Assembly (NCBI GenBank): GCA_030612045.1
Contig: JAUWOP010000012.1
Location: forward strand, 1 to 32,212
Length of the DNA stretch: 32,212 bases
Reading direction: 5' to 3'
Origin: Chloroflexota bacterium
GTDB lineage: Bacteria > Chloroflexota > Dehalococcoidia > UBA2247 > JAUWOP01
Below the pieces are notes generated by a model. The model was not told the origin of the DNA. It made no database searches and saw only the letters and a program-made list of their open reading frames with translations. The position numbers and the translations under genes were made by a program. Position 1 is the stretch's first letter; each line of letters starts with the position of its first letter. Below are positions 1 to 9,932 of this stretch, piece by piece.

Positions 1-254
1 CTGGAAACTTTAGAATAGGATAGTCTCTTCTTATGATTAGCTATTGTAGCGCCGATAGCCATTGTAGCGCCGAGGTTTATCCGGTTATCGTAGCGCCGAG
101 GTTTATCCTCGGCAGGGGTGGGGGACAAGCCCCCACGCTACTATGAAAATTCTAACTGGCTCACAGGGGGGGATGTTTTCATCCCCAGCAAAGAAGGAGC
201 AAGGTTAGGGGTACCAATGCCCCCACCAAGCGTAGAAAAGCTGAAATTGTTGTC
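1..254. repeat. Dispersed direct repeat, copy 1
   Basis: This stretch matches 31986-32212 in the same orientation. The copies differ at about ten scattered bases and by an insertion of about 27 bases in this copy, which is an extra tandem unit of the GTAGCGCCGAGGTTTATCC motif. It carries two perfect hairpins: GCCGAGG/CCTCGGC at 95-113 and GTGGGGG/CCCCCAC at 118-136. A shared reading frame (SVEKLKLL) begins in the last 40 bases of both copies, so the repeat may include the 5' end of a duplicated gene. The divergence argues against a simple circular-contig overlap. Confidence 0.9.
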
Positions 255-408
255 CGAAGCTGAGAACTGCCTGCGTCCCGGCATTACTTTTGAAAGTCTG
301 GAAGCAGTCGCCAATCAAATGAGCGACAATCAATTCGCAGAAAGGATGGTGAAAGCTCGTTCCAATCTCCTTCAACAAATCACCAGGTTCGCTAACCGAG
401 CTGCCTGA
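217..408 (+). CDS. Small hypothetical protein or gene fragment, duplicated at the window end
   Basis: I do not recognise this protein. From the ATG at 217 it would be 63 residues, mostly helical in character, with no cysteines apart from one near residue 19 and no signal peptide. The open frame runs back to a GTG at 118, but that GTG lies inside a hairpin of the dispersed repeat and is unlikely to be a start. The frame is conserved in the second repeat copy near 32169-32212, where an ATG-ACA-ATG start precedes the same SVEKLKLL segment; this is the main reason to list it. An AAGGAG at 194-199 is rather far (17 bases) from the ATG. It may be the remnant of a longer gene broken by the rearrangement that also truncated the next gene. 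Confidence 0.3.
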   Translation: MPPPSVEKLKLLSEAENCLRPGITFESLEAVANQMSDNQFAERMVKARSNLLQQITRFANRAA

Positions 409-572
409 AGCTGCTTCCTTTCTTTTATCCCCATATCCACCACTGTCCACAAAGAAAGAAGGGATTATTACTGCTGCCACTATCCTTCAGGCTCATTATT
501 CGATTAGAATAGACAACCACTGCCAGTGACTATAAGAATAGACTCACCGACAATTATGAATGGATTCAGGTA

Positions 573-3077
573 ATGGCTCATTCTTGGCCAGGTGGTCACG
601 CCTTTGAGAAGAATGGGAGATGGTCATATGTTCACTCCTCTGATATTAAAAGCATCGATCCCAAGGCATTTTTCTACAATCTTTTTGCCTGCTCAGCTTG
701 CCGATATGTTGAAAGTGACTATATAGGGGGCTGGTATATGTTTGCGGACACCTATGGGTTAGCAGCCATAGGCAGCACTAAAACTGGAAGTATGCAGGAA
801 TTTGAGGATTTCTACACTCCTCTAGGAGAAGGCAAGAATCTTGGCGAGTCCTTTGAAGAGTGGTTTATTAGCCAATCACCTTATACGCTGGATGATTGCC
901 GTTGGTTTTATGGGATGACTTTATTGGGATACCCAACACTTTGTATTGGTGGCAGCCAACTAACAGTCATAACTATAAATACTTCTGGTCTGGTCTCATG
1001 CCCAGCAACAATTTATTATGTGGAGGGTGGGGTAGATAAAACAGCTACAACCTATGACACTTGGAACGGCACACCTGACTATGGCTCAACGCTGAGTATT
1101 ACTAGTATTATTGTCTCCTCTACCGAGCTATACTATACCACCGATACAACCTCTTGGACAGTAACTGAGCCAGCAACATACTGGGTAACATACCATCGTC
1201 AGTTTAGGACTACTATCTCAGTTACAGGATTGAGCCCCACAAATTATGCCACCTTAACTTATTACTCCGAAGGTTCGCCTGCAACTTTTGACCTCTGGGA
1301 TAGTCACAGCTTCAACGGTTGGATTGACGCCGGTTCAACTGCAACTCTATCCAATTCATCCTCAGCTTCAACATCCACACACCGCTGGTATACAGAGACA
1401 AACTCCTGGGTTATAAACGATGCCAGCTCAAGGTCTGCTACCTACTGGGAACAGTTTAAACCTAATATCTCTGTTATAACCGCAGGTACCGGCCATACTG
1501 ATTTGGATGCCGCAAACTATGTGTTATTGACATATCAGCAATTCGGCTTCCCCTGTAGCTTCAATATCTATGATGCTCACAGCTTCAACGGTTGGATTGA
1601 TATAGGCTCAACTGCAACTCTATCCAATCCATCATCAGCCTCAACATCCACGCACCGCTGGTATACAGAGACAACCTCCTGGGTTATCAATGATGCCAGC
1701 TCAAGGTCTGCTACCTATTATGAGCAGTTTAAGCCCACAGTTATACTCAGTGAGCTAAGCCCATCCCATCCCACCACGGTAACCTTCATGCGATATGGAG
1801 AGCCACATAGCCTAACCACCTCTACTACATGGAGTGAGTGGGCAGATATCGGCTCAACATTATCCATCTCCAATCCTGTTACAGTTTCCTCAACCGAACG
1901 ATATTATTCCTTAGATACAACATCCTGGGTAGTAAATTCAGCACTAACGCAAGCAGTCAATTACTTTCATCAGTTCAAGGCTGCAATTACGCCCACCGGA
2001 CTAAATCCATCTCATCCCGCTACAATCAATGTAGTGCAATGTGGGACAATAAACCACCCCACCACTTATGCTCTATGGTCAGGCTGGGCAGATAGTGGCT
2101 CAACCTTAGGCATCGATAGTATTGTTACGGTCTCTTTAACCGAGCGATACCATACATCAGACACACCTTCTTGGACAGTAACTGAGCCAGCAACACACTC
2201 AGTAACATACTATCAGCAGTTCAAACCCACCATCTGTGTCACAGCCATCGGTGCAAACCTAACTTCCACAAATTATGCCACCCTGAGTTATTATTGCAAT
2301 GGTTCACCTACAACCTTTGAACTCTATGATGCTCAGAGCTTCAACGATTGGATTGATATAGGCTCAACCGCAAATCTATCCAATCCGTCCTCAGCCTCAA
2401 TATCCACGCACCGCTGGTATACAGAGACAACCTCCTGGATTATAAACAATGCCAGCTCAAGGTCTGCTACCTACTGGGAACAGTATAAAGCCACAGTTGT
2501 AGTTACAGGGCTGAGTTCATCCCATCCTGCTACATTGACTGTGGAGCAAAATGGACTAATAGATAATCCAACCACCTACAGCTCATGGTCAGATTGGACA
2601 GACATCGGTTCAACATTAACCATTTCCAATCCCGTTACGGTTTCTTCAACCGAGCGATGTTATTCCTCAGATACAATATCTTGGGTGGCAAATTCAGCAC
2701 TAATGCAAACAATCAACTACCTTCATCAGTTCAAGGTAACCATAGCCACTACAGGGCTAGACCCATCCCATCCAGCTACAATAACCTTCATGCAGTATGG
2801 AGCAATAAATGACTCAACTACTTCTACCACATGGAATGACTGGGTAGATTCTGGTTCAACTCTGAGCATAAGCAGTTCGGTAGAGGGTGATTGGACTGGT
2901 GACTGGTCCACCGGGGATGCAATCTCCTGGACAGTTAACTCCGCAATATCAGCCATAGATAACTATCACCGTAGTCACACAGGAATCTACATCCTGGTGG
3001 GAGCAATAGTAGGTGGTATAATTGTCATTGGTGTTATCATTTTCATGGTGAGAAGAAGAAAAGCTCGCTGCCAGTAG
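573..3077 (+). CDS. 5'-truncated gingipain-like (peptidase C25) surface protein with tandem repeats and C-terminal anchor
   Basis: Residues 1 to about 125 resemble the C-terminal part of a C25 (gingipain-type) cysteine peptidase. A GGHAF segment has a candidate catalytic His9, an FACSAC segment has a candidate nucleophile Cys40, and these are followed by YGLAAIGSTKTGSM and FYGMTLLGYPTL blocks. About eight Ser/Thr-rich repeats of roughly 80 residues follow, each ending in a Y-x-x-Q-F-K-like motif. The last 30 residues form a hydrophobic segment followed by RRRK, typical of a surface protein held by a C-terminal membrane helix. There is no signal peptide. Family-like sequence (DNYEWIQV) continues in frame upstream of the ATG to a stop at 510, so 573 is unlikely to be the original start. 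The N-terminal peptidase half appears lost at a junction with the repeat at the window start. Expression of the remnant is doubtful. Confidence 0.65.
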   Translation: MAHSWPGGHAFEKNGRWSYVHSSDIKSIDPKAFFYNLFACSACRYVESDYIGGWYMFADTYGLAAIGSTKTGSMQEFEDFYTPLGEGKNLGESFEEWFISQSPYTLDDCRWFYGMTLLGYPTLCIGGSQLTVITINTSGLVSCPATIYYVEGGVDKTATTYDTWNGTPDYGSTLSITSIIVSSTELYYTTDTTSWTVTEPATYWVTYHRQFRTTISVTGLSPTNYATLTYYSEGSPATFDLWDSHSFNGWIDAGSTATLSNSSSASTSTHRWYTETNSWVINDASSRSATYWEQFKPNISVITAGTGHTDLDAANYVLLTYQQFGFPCSFNIYDAHSFNGWIDIGSTATLSNPSSASTSTHRWYTETTSWVINDASSRSATYYEQFKPTVILSELSPSHPTTVTFMRYGEPHSLTTSTTWSEWADIGSTLSISNPVTVSSTERYYSLDTTSWVVNSALTQAVNYFHQFKAAITPTGLNPSHPATINVVQCGTINHPTTYALWSGWADSGSTLGIDSIVTVSLTERYHTSDTPSWTVTEPATHSVTYYQQFKPTICVTAIGANLTSTNYATLSYYCNGSPTTFELYDAQSFNDWIDIGSTANLSNPSSASISTHRWYTETTSWIINNASSRSATYWEQYKATVVVTGLSSSHPATLTVEQNGLIDNPTTYSSWSDWTDIGSTLTISNPVTVSSTERCYSSDTISWVANSALMQTINYLHQFKVTIATTGLDPSHPATITFMQYGAINDSTTSTTWNDWVDSGSTLSISSSVEGDWTGDWSTGDAISWTVNSAISAIDNYHRSHTGIYILVGAIVGGIIVIGVIIFMVRRRKARCQ
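1299..2489 (+). repeat. Near-identical 162-bp units inside the surface-protein gene
   Basis: Three highly similar 162-bp (54-codon) blocks lie at 1299-1460, 1572-1733 and 2328-2489. The first two are separated by about 110 bp and the third sits after unrelated repeat types. All are in the reading frame of the surface protein and contain the coding for STHRWYTET. More diverged repeat types at about 1740-2230 and 2500-2960 are also paired. The pattern suggests expansion by recombination within the coding sequence. Confidence 0.85.
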
Positions 3078-3133
3078 CAGTACCTGGTGACACCTTTTTC
3101 AGTGGTCTCTAATAAGAGAATACTTTATTAACC

Positions 3134-4804
3134 CTAGACAGAGACTCGCCTTCCCAACAACTTTTTTCTAAGCAATTCATGTATAACTTGGGGTAGCTGA
3201 TTAACAAGCCTAACCATCTGGAGGCTTTCCCCATATTGTTCCCGCATCTGGGAGACTCTCTCATAGCCACAGCCTAAAGTTATTAGATCTATATTCTTTT
3301 CAGCACAAAATGCTTTAGCTTCTGCTACACCCACTCCACAATTTGATTCTCCATCCGTGATATGAATAAGGAGTCTTCTCTTACCCGCAGGCATCTTCAA
3401 AGCGGCTGCAATTATTGCCTCACCAGCAGGGGTACGCCCCATTACAGGAACAGTAAACAGTCTATTATGGCGAAACATTTGATAAACCAAGCATACTCCA
3501 AAATGCTCATTATAACCAAATACCTCCAGTCTACTCTTATATCCTTGCAATGCCTTAGCAAGAGTAACACAGACATGTTCGGCTAATCGCTGTTTTCCTC
3601 CCCCCATTGACCCAGAGGCATCCACAAGGATGGTGATACTCCAGGCGTTCTCTAATACAGGTTCCTTCAGCAGGAAGACCTTCTTTGTGATAGGAATCCT
3701 GTATAATCTCCTTCCATCAAGCCTACCGCTACTGAGCCCTCGGTTTACTCTCATAGCCCGTTCCCATTGTGCATGGAATACCTGCCTCAACTTCCACACC
3801 ATATGAGGATCCGGCACTACTACACATGATTGGGTTGCATTTCTGAAATTAGTAGGAATCACATCTATCTTTTCACCCTTCACCGCTAGTCTAATGAGAG
3901 CCGTTATATCCTCTCCACTGGAAGCTAGTATCTCTTGCACCTCTTCAGATATCCGAGGAGATAAGGGACTTGATTCTCCACCACCTGGGGCTCCCATACT
4001 ATGATATTCCCAGGTCTCAGTAGGCAAGGCTCTTACTCGCCTTACTATCTTCTCCATATCCCATTTAATAAAAAACTTCTGAATAGCTTTCCAAAGCTCG
4101 CTATAGACTTTACTCCGATAGCTGATCTTATCTGAAATGGAAACTCCGCCCCCACCATTAATAATTTCATCAGTACGAGAAAGAAGAAGCCCCAGCGGTT
4201 CCAAGTAATCGGTGTGAATATCCTCATACTGCTGATTATCTATCACATACCTCCCCCAGATATGGAAAAGATTCTCTGCTGTGGGAGGTATTGAGGGATG
4301 AGCCATCATTTGTGATTGAGAGTGGCGCCATACTCGTGCTTTATGTACATAATCCCCTAGAATACTGCCACTAATAATCCTATCTACATAAATATCCTCA
4401 CCTGTCTCCACCAGACGTTGGAGATACCCCGTATGTCTAAGAGGCAACCTCTCCCGGACATCTGCCATCTTTACCCAAATCCAGTCACTCCCATATTTAC
4501 AGTGTAAAGCCTCACTAGCAGCTAACCCCACCAGAATATCCATCCTTCCTGGGGGAATAGGGTATCTTCCTAGTGCCACCTCTGGAGGTACATAAAGCTT
4601 CCCTGGTTCCGGCTCAGACATCCCACACCACTCCACACTCTTGACATTTGCTCCTACATACCCTACTATCTTCCTTAAAGCTCTGAGGGCATTAGCTAAC
4701 TCCAAGGGCTCCAGAGCAGATTTATTTATCCTCCAATATTCAGAATACCCTCTCCCTTCCCCTCCTCCACTCCTAGTGGTTACGCCAGAAAATCCTGTAA
4801 CCAT
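3134..4804 (-). CDS. von Willebrand factor A (VWA) domain protein, partner of MoxR/CobS-type ATPase
   Basis: This is a 556-residue cytoplasmic protein without signal peptide. The C-terminal third is a VWA fold with a MIDAS motif DASGSM at residues 395-400 and a later HITDGES segment. The N-terminal two thirds have no motif I recognise. The start overlaps the end of the upstream AAA+ ATPase gene by 32 bases, which implies translational coupling. Such ATPase/VWA pairs (MoxR, NorQ/NorD, CbbQ/CbbO, CobS/CobT) usually act as chaperones or activases that insert metals or remodel enzymes. The VWA end resembles the CobT/NorD type more than a surface VWA protein. Which enzyme it serves is not visible; a link to the glycyl-radical operon at 17394-22957 is only a hypothesis. 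Confidence 0.8.
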   Translation of the reverse strand: MVTGFSGVTTRSGGGEGRGYSEYWRINKSALEPLELANALRALRKIVGYVGANVKSVEWCGMSEPEPGKLYVPPEVALGRYPIPPGRMDILVGLAASEALHCKYGSDWIWVKMADVRERLPLRHTGYLQRLVETGEDIYVDRIISGSILGDYVHKARVWRHSQSQMMAHPSIPPTAENLFHIWGRYVIDNQQYEDIHTDYLEPLGLLLSRTDEIINGGGGVSISDKISYRSKVYSELWKAIQKFFIKWDMEKIVRRVRALPTETWEYHSMGAPGGGESSPLSPRISEEVQEILASSGEDITALIRLAVKGEKIDVIPTNFRNATQSCVVVPDPHMVWKLRQVFHAQWERAMRVNRGLSSGRLDGRRLYRIPITKKVFLLKEPVLENAWSITILVDASGSMGGGKQRLAEHVCVTLAKALQGYKSRLEVFGYNEHFGVCLVYQMFRHNRLFTVPVMGRTPAGEAIIAAALKMPAGKRRLLIHITDGESNCGVGVAEAKAFCAEKNIDLITLGCGYERVSQMREQYGESLQMVRLVNQLPQVIHELLRKKLLGRRVSV

Positions 4805-5630
4805 CTGCCCTAACCTCTCTATCTCCTGTCTCCATATGAACCGAAAGCAGCAAGGACTCTAACAAATCTCTGCTCAACTGAAGACTATAGATTACTGCTT
4901 CTCTTATTGAAGCCCCAACCGAAACCAATTCAGCTATCATCAGGCTATGCCTAACAGAAACTGAAAGGGGCATCTGGGTATTACCTCTCAACCTATTAAC
5001 AACTCGGATAATACTCCTCGCCTGTTCCTCAGAAACCCCAGTCTTCAAACCCAATACCTTCTCCTCTATATTAGAAGGAAGGTAATCCATCTGGATGACA
5101 TAGAACCTATCTCTCAAAGCAGCATCGAGTTCTTCCGCCCCAATGAATTCATCACCCTCATTCAGTGTAGCAAAGAAAACAACCCCTTTTGCCACCTTAA
5201 CCAGACCAAGTTGATCTACCCAAATACGCCTGTCCTCTGATAGAACAGAAAATAGCTCATTGAGAGCCTTAGGATGCTCTGGCCTATTTAACTCCTCTAG
5301 ATGAATCACACATCTAGGGAGAGTAATAGCCTTGGGGAACAGAAACTGCTGGTAGCAGGTCTCCCCATCCCTAAGTTGCTGTTCACCAAAAAGCTGCCCC
5401 GATTCAGAAAGAAGACCTATCTGAAAAGTAGCCAAGGGACGGTTATAGTATGCCGCAAATTGCCTTACCAAGGAGGATTTCCCACATCCCTGCTTTCCAG
5501 TAATAAGAATATTAGTAGGATGTCTCTGGGATAGATTCTCTATTCTATCCATAAAGGTTATAACTTCATCCCGCGCAAAAAAGTGAGCATCTTCCGCTGG
5601 AACTTCCACATCACTAACGTACTCTACCAT
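4773..5630 (-). CDS. MoxR/CobS-type AAA+ ATPase (AAA_5)
   Basis: This 285-residue protein has a Walker A motif GKQGCGKSS at residues 45-53, a Walker B strand CVIHLEE at 107-113 followed by NRPE, and a sensor/arginine-finger region around LDAALRDRF. The length and layout fit MoxR-family chaperone ATPases of the NorQ/GvpN/CobS branch. It is the first gene of a two-gene operon with the VWA protein, and a good promoter lies about 135 bases upstream. In toluene-degrading Thauera and Azoarcus the bss operon encodes an ATPase of this general class (BssE/TutH). That makes this gene a candidate helper of the X-succinate synthase in this window, although it is 12 kb away and divergently transcribed. 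Confidence 0.85.
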   Translation of the reverse strand: MVEYVSDVEVPAEDAHFFARDEVITFMDRIENLSQRHPTNILITGKQGCGKSSLVRQFAAYYNRPLATFQIGLLSESGQLFGEQQLRDGETCYQQFLFPKAITLPRCVIHLEELNRPEHPKALNELFSVLSEDRRIWVDQLGLVKVAKGVVFFATLNEGDEFIGAEELDAALRDRFYVIQMDYLPSNIEEKVLGLKTGVSEEQARSIIRVVNRLRGNTQMPLSVSVRHSLMIAELVSVGASIREAVIYSLQLSRDLLESLLLSVHMETGDREVRADGYRIFWRNH

Positions 5631-5766
5631 TAATTTCTACCCCCAATTACATATAGACATCACTTTAGTGTAAACTTCCACATAAAACCCCCTCGACCTA
5701 CAAAGGAAACCACCCCCTAGCTATCCCAGTGTCCTCTACAATGAATAATTACACTTTAGCCTTTTT

Positions 5767-5795
5767 ATGATAACATCGAACAGAGGAAAAGTCAA
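5767..5795 (-). promoter_or_regulatory. Sigma-70-type promoter for the ATPase/VWA operon
   Basis: On the minus strand TTGACT (5790-5795) is followed after exactly 17 bases by TATCAT (5767-5772). Each hexamer is one base from consensus. It lies about 135 bases upstream of the ATPase start at 5630, in a 229-bp gap that otherwise shows no gene. Confidence 0.65.
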
Positions 5796-5859
5796 TCGTA
5801 TAAATTGAATTACCTGAAATAAAATGGCTTTTAGTATATGGCAGAAGTATGTAGTCACA

Positions 5860-6489
5860 TTATCCTGATGATGTGACCATCTCAAGGATACCCAGGCGAA
5901 TCATCTTTACCGCAATTGCTGCCAGGAGCAGGCTGGCTACCTTGGAAACTGCTTTTAACCCACTTTCACCTACCAGTCTGGATATTCGATTAGCCTGAAT
6001 AAAGACTATCCATGCCACCAGCAAATTAAGAAGAAAGGCTACCAATATGACTATCACAGTATACATTGTGGAATACTCCAGTGAATACTGGTCCATTAGC
6101 AGCAGCAATGTAGTAAGAACAGCAGGACCCACCAGCAGGGGAGTTCCAATAGGGACAACTGCAACCATTTCATACTTTAAAGGCACATCTGCCATTTTAC
6201 CCGTGACCAGGTCCTTGAGGGCTAGTGCCAGTAAGATAATTCCACCAGCCACCAGGAAATCAGCTATTTCAACACTCAGCACATTCAGAATTAACTTTCC
6301 TACAGCGAAAAAGAATAATCCCAACCCCATTGCGGTGAGGACAGCAATATGAGCAGTCTTCATTCTCTCTCGAGTCTCCATCGTATCAGTAAGGGAGAGA
6401 AGAAAGGGCAGATTGCCTACTGCATCCATAGCTACAAAGAGAGGCAGAAAAGCCAATAGTAATGAATGAGGGAAATCAGCAATATTCAT
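5860..6489 (-). CDS. MarC-family integral membrane protein
   Basis: This is a 209-residue, very hydrophobic protein with about six membrane segments. The N-terminal LPLFVAMDAVGNLPFLLSL block and the central VPIGTPLLVGPAVLTTLL block are characteristic of the MarC (UPF0056) family. Members sit in the inner membrane and their transport substrate is not established; the old association with multiple antibiotic resistance in E. coli was not upheld. The length matches the family's usual 200-220 residues. No clear Shine-Dalgarno sequence precedes the ATG. It lies 51 bases downstream of gyrA on the same strand and may be read through from it. Confidence 0.85.
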   Translation of the reverse strand: MNIADFPHSLLLAFLPLFVAMDAVGNLPFLLSLTDTMETRERMKTAHIAVLTAMGLGLFFFAVGKLILNVLSVEIADFLVAGGIILLALALKDLVTGKMADVPLKYEMVAVVPIGTPLLVGPAVLTTLLLLMDQYSLEYSTMYTVIVILVAFLLNLLVAWIVFIQANRISRLVGESGLKAVSKVASLLLAAIAVKMIRLGILEMVTSSG

Positions 6490-6540
6490 TGGCTGTCAAT
6501 CGTCAGTCCTCAGTTGTCAACAAGATGTAACAAGGTTGGG

Positions 6541-9009
6541 TTAATCACCGTCAGAGGTGTCACTTAAACCCTCGGCAGGAATACAAGAAACATTAGTGAC
6601 AGTGTCATTACGGTTCAAATGCATTACTCCCACCCCCCTGGCACCTCTACCCTGAACCGAAATATTTCTCACCGGCAGTCTAATAACAATTCCCTGGGTG
6701 GAGAGAAGCATCAATTCCATGGAAAGGTCAACGACCCTGCTGGCAATAAGCTTACCAGATTTATTCAACAATCTATGAGCAATCACTCCTCTACCACCCC
6801 GATTTTGATTGGTAAACAATCTTACCTTAGTAAGCTTACCATACCCACCCTCGGTAATAGTAAGTAGATAGCTGTCAGGGATAATAACATCCATGCCAAC
6901 CAAGAAATTGTCCTTATCCAGCTTTATACCCCTCACACCACCACTAGTGCGAGAGGCTGTTCGTAGAATATCTACAGAGAACCTGATTGCCTTTCCCTCG
7001 CAGCTCACTACTATAACACTATCTCCTGAGCTTGCTACCTTCGCAGATATTAATTCATCGCCCTCAGCCAAATTCATGATGATGAGGCCGTTACTCCGAG
7101 CAAAGGCGATCTTCTGAAGCATAATCTTCTTAACTGAGCCATAGCGTGTAGCCAGAATCAAGGAAAGGGAGGGCTCAAATTCAGACACTCTTATCACTGC
7201 TGTAACCTTTTCTTGCTCAGTTATGGAAATCAGGTTAGTAAGAGGCACCCCACGAGATGTCCGAGTAAACTCCTGGGGAATAGCATGACACTTGAGTACA
7301 TACACCTTTCCCTTATTAGTAAATAGCAATATGGAGTCATGAGTATCAGCGATAAGGAAGATGTGAGCGGATTCTGTCTCCTTAAGCGTTACCCCAGTAA
7401 GTCCTTTACCACCACGATGCTGCAACCTATAGGAATCAATATTAACACGCTTGATATAGCCCCTACTCCCCATGGTAACTACCATTCGCTGGTGGGGAAT
7501 CAGGCTCTCATCAGTAACTTCCCTCAACTCCTCCTCCATAATCTCAGTACGGCGGGGGTCTCCATACTTGGTCCTGCATCCCTGTATCTCCTCCTTAATC
7601 ACATAGCGAATCTTTATTGGGTCAGCCAGCATGTTCTCCAGATAGACAATGTTCTTCAAAACCTCAACATACTCATCGAGAATCTTCTGGCGCTCCAGAG
7701 AAGCTAACCGCCGCAGTTGCATATCAATGATAGCTTGTGTCTGAATCCGTGATAGAACAAGCGTCTGCATCAGTTCATTACATGCTGCTTCTGCATTGGA
7801 GGACTGACGAATAATGCTAATCACCAAATCAAGCTGTTCCAGAGCAATCTTCAATCCTTCAAGTACATGAGCCCGTTCTCTTGCCTTCCGAAGCTCGAAC
7901 TGAAAACGGCGGGTTATAATCTGATAACGGAAGTCTATGAAGGTCTGAAGTGCTTCTCTGAGATTTATCACCCTAGGTTCACCATCTATCAGAGCAAGCA
8001 TATTAACAAAGAAGGCAGACTGTAGAGCAGTATGTTTATAAAGGTTATTCACTACTACCTGAGGTTCTGCTCCCTTCCTTAACTCGATGACAATCCGCAT
8101 ACCATGTCTATCAGACTCATCCCGTAACTCTGAGATACCCCAAAGCTTCCCCTCTTTTGCCAGCTCAGCTATCCTCGCCACTAATTCCGCTTTATTAGTC
8201 TGATAGGGCAACTCCGTTATTACTATCCTGCGCCGTTCCTTCACTACTTCTTCTATCTCTAACTTTGCCCGAACTATGACCTTACCTCGTCCACTGGCAA
8301 AAGCCTTTCGCACCCCTTCCTTCCCACAGATTATTCCCCCCGTAGGGAAGTCCGGACCCCGAACCAATGCCATCAAGTCATCAATGGTTGCCTCAGGGGA
8401 ATCAACCAAATAGCAGATAGCATCACATATCTCCGTCAGATTATGCGGTGGAATGTTAGTAGCTACACCAACAGCTATACCTGCACTCCCATTAATCAGC
8501 AGGTTTGGAATCCGGGAGGGTAATACAGACGGCTCCTTAAGTGAATCATCAAAATTAGAAACAAAGTCTACAGTCTCTTTCTCAATATCCACCAGGGTTT
8601 CCTGAGCAATATCCATCAACTTTGCCTCAGTGTAACGCATAGCAGCAGGAGGATCATTGTCTACACTACCGAAATTGCCCTGCCCTTTGACCAGAGGATA
8701 TCGCATGGAGAAGTCCTGTGCCAGCCGTACCAGAGTCTCATATATTGAGGCATCACCATGAGGATGATACTTTCCCATCACCTCTCCCACAATTCGTGCA
8801 CTCTTCTTAAAAGAAGAGGTATGACGCAATCCCATATCATTCATAGCATAGAGAATACGCCTTTGTACCGGTTTCAAGCCATCCCGTACATCAGGAAGAG
8901 AACGAGAAACAATGACACTCATCGCATAGGCTAAATAAGAGGTACTTACCTCGTCTTCAATCTTAATAGGTTTAACTCTCCCAATTTCCATCTTCACCAC
9001 CTTCTCCAT
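6541..9009 (-). CDS. gyrA: DNA gyrase subunit A
   Basis: This is the breakage-reunion subunit of DNA gyrase, a type IIA topoisomerase that introduces negative supercoils in the cytoplasm. The N-terminal block [20 protein letters not shown] is the family signature, and the catalytic tyrosine is Tyr126 in MRYTEAK. The C-terminal beta-pinwheel has a GyrA box at about residue 530 reading QHRGGKG, with His in place of the usual Arg/Lys at position two. The box supports gyrase rather than ParC. Length is 822 residues from the ATG at 9009, which is preceded by AAAGGGA. An ATG at 8991 behind GGTGG is an equally good start, and the open frame extends to 9045. The 5' end overlaps the TPR gene by 38 bases, so the two are probably cotranscribed. 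Confidence 0.97.
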   Translation of the reverse strand: MEKVVKMEIGRVKPIKIEDEVSTSYLAYAMSVIVSRSLPDVRDGLKPVQRRILYAMNDMGLRHTSSFKKSARIVGEVMGKYHPHGDASIYETLVRLAQDFSMRYPLVKGQGNFGSVDNDPPAAMRYTEAKLMDIAQETLVDIEKETVDFVSNFDDSLKEPSVLPSRIPNLLINGSAGIAVGVATNIPPHNLTEICDAICYLVDSPEATIDDLMALVRGPDFPTGGIICGKEGVRKAFASGRGKVIVRAKLEIEEVVKERRRIVITELPYQTNKAELVARIAELAKEGKLWGISELRDESDRHGMRIVIELRKGAEPQVVVNNLYKHTALQSAFFVNMLALIDGEPRVINLREALQTFIDFRYQIITRRFQFELRKARERAHVLEGLKIALEQLDLVISIIRQSSNAEAACNELMQTLVLSRIQTQAIIDMQLRRLASLERQKILDEYVEVLKNIVYLENMLADPIKIRYVIKEEIQGCRTKYGDPRRTEIMEEELREVTDESLIPHQRMVVTMGSRGYIKRVNIDSYRLQHRGGKGLTGVTLKETESAHIFLIADTHDSILLFTNKGKVYVLKCHAIPQEFTRTSRGVPLTNLISITEQEKVTAVIRVSEFEPSLSLILATRYGSVKKIMLQKIAFARSNGLIIMNLAEGDELISAKVASSGDSVIVVSCEGKAIRFSVDILRTASRTSGGVRGIKLDKDNFLVGMDVIIPDSYLLTITEGGYGKLTKVRLFTNQNRGGRGVIAHRLLNKSGKLIASRVVDLSMELMLLSTQGIVIRLPVRNISVQGRGARGVGVMHLNRNDTVTNVSCIPAEGLSDTSDGD

Positions 9010-9790
9010 AATAGTTTCCCTTTGAGACCGGTTCTTCAGGAGCAAGCACCTCCAGGGATTCTACTTCCAGAAAGGCTTTCCTATCTCCTGCCAGTAGGAC
9101 ATTTTCCCCTATCTTCTCACAACACCCAAGCTTATCATTTGTATCTGGAACAATAAAAAGAGGATCCTGCCTCAATACCCTCTGATGCGCCTCCTTAAAG
9201 ATTACCTTCACACTATCCTTATCAAGGCTAGAGAGAATTACCTCATATTCACTTCCCTCTCCAATTTTACCTATAAGATAAGCACCAAGCTCAGGTTCAA
9301 TCTCACCTAGACACTCACCATGCTCATTCTGCACCATCAGACATTGATTATCAACATGGAGATATACCTTATCACTGTCAGACATTTCTGCCAGAATCTC
9401 CTCGGGTGCCAGGCAAATCAGTTTTACTTCCTCTCCACTCCCTACTCCTTCGGAAAATTGGCCAAAACTTACCTCCCGGGATATAACCCCCATTTCAGGA
9501 AATGAGCTACTCATAAACTCTAATCTATCCAGGTTCTTCTTGGCAATTTTATTATGTGGGTCTAATCTCAGTGACTGGGTGTATGCCTCTCTTGCCCTGT
9601 GATAATCCCCAAGTTCCATCCAAGATTTACCTAAACGATTATAAGCACTGACATCAGAAGGGGAGAGTTCTAATATAGCCTCATTGACAGCGATAGAATC
9701 CCCCCATTTCCCCTCTATTGCCAATGCAATAGCCTGTTTAGTATAAAGCCGACTTAGCCTTGCTTTCTCTTTTCCCGGAATTGATATCAT
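8972..9790 (-). CDS. TPR-repeat protein upstream of gyrA
   Basis: This 272-residue soluble protein has two to three tetratricopeptide repeats in its first 75 residues, with the consensus-like segments [19 protein letters not shown] and [13 protein letters not shown] linker follows, and then a domain of about 110 residues (near 125-235) that I cannot name. TPR units form protein-binding scaffolds; the partner is unknown. The ATG at 9790 has AGAGGTG about nine bases upstream. The 3' end overlaps gyrA, giving a tight TPR-gyrA pair. Confidence 0.8.
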   Translation of the reverse strand: MISIPGKEKARLSRLYTKQAIALAIEGKWGDSIAVNEAILELSPSDVSAYNRLGKSWMELGDYHRAREAYTQSLRLDPHNKIAKKNLDRLEFMSSSFPEMGVISREVSFGQFSEGVGSGEEVKLICLAPEEILAEMSDSDKVYLHVDNQCLMVQNEHGECLGEIEPELGAYLIGKIGEGSEYEVILSSLDKDSVKVIFKEAHQRVLRQDPLFIVPDTNDKLGCCEKIGENVLLAGDRKAFLEVESLEVLAPEEPVSKGNYYGEGGEDGNWES

Positions 9791-9849
9791 ACTTTATAAC
9801 ACCTCTCGAAAACAAAACTGTGAGCGATTCTAACTCCTCCTCTCATAAT

Positions 9850-9878
9850 TTGCAACAGGGCTAATCAAAAGATATAAT
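9850..9878 (+). promoter_or_regulatory. Probable promoter of hsp20
   Basis: TTGCAA (9850-9855), 17 bases, then a perfect TATAAT (9873-9878), ending about 55 bases before the hsp20 start. The -35 box is weak (4 of 6). No CIRCE-type heat-shock operator is visible around it. Confidence 0.45.
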
Positions 9879-9932
9879 AGTTAATAGTTTGTTCATAGGC
9901 TCCAGACAATCTCTGATGAAGAGGAGAAGAGG

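Noticed and set aside
118-216. N-terminal extension of the first small protein from GTG 118
   Set aside because: The GTG sits inside the GTGGGGG hairpin of a non-coding repeat, and the frame is not kept between the two repeat copies over this part.
1299-2489. Regularly spaced near-identical DNA units that could look like a CRISPR array
   Set aside because: The units are 162 bp, in frame and encode repeated protein domains; there are no short repeats with unique spacers and no cas genes.
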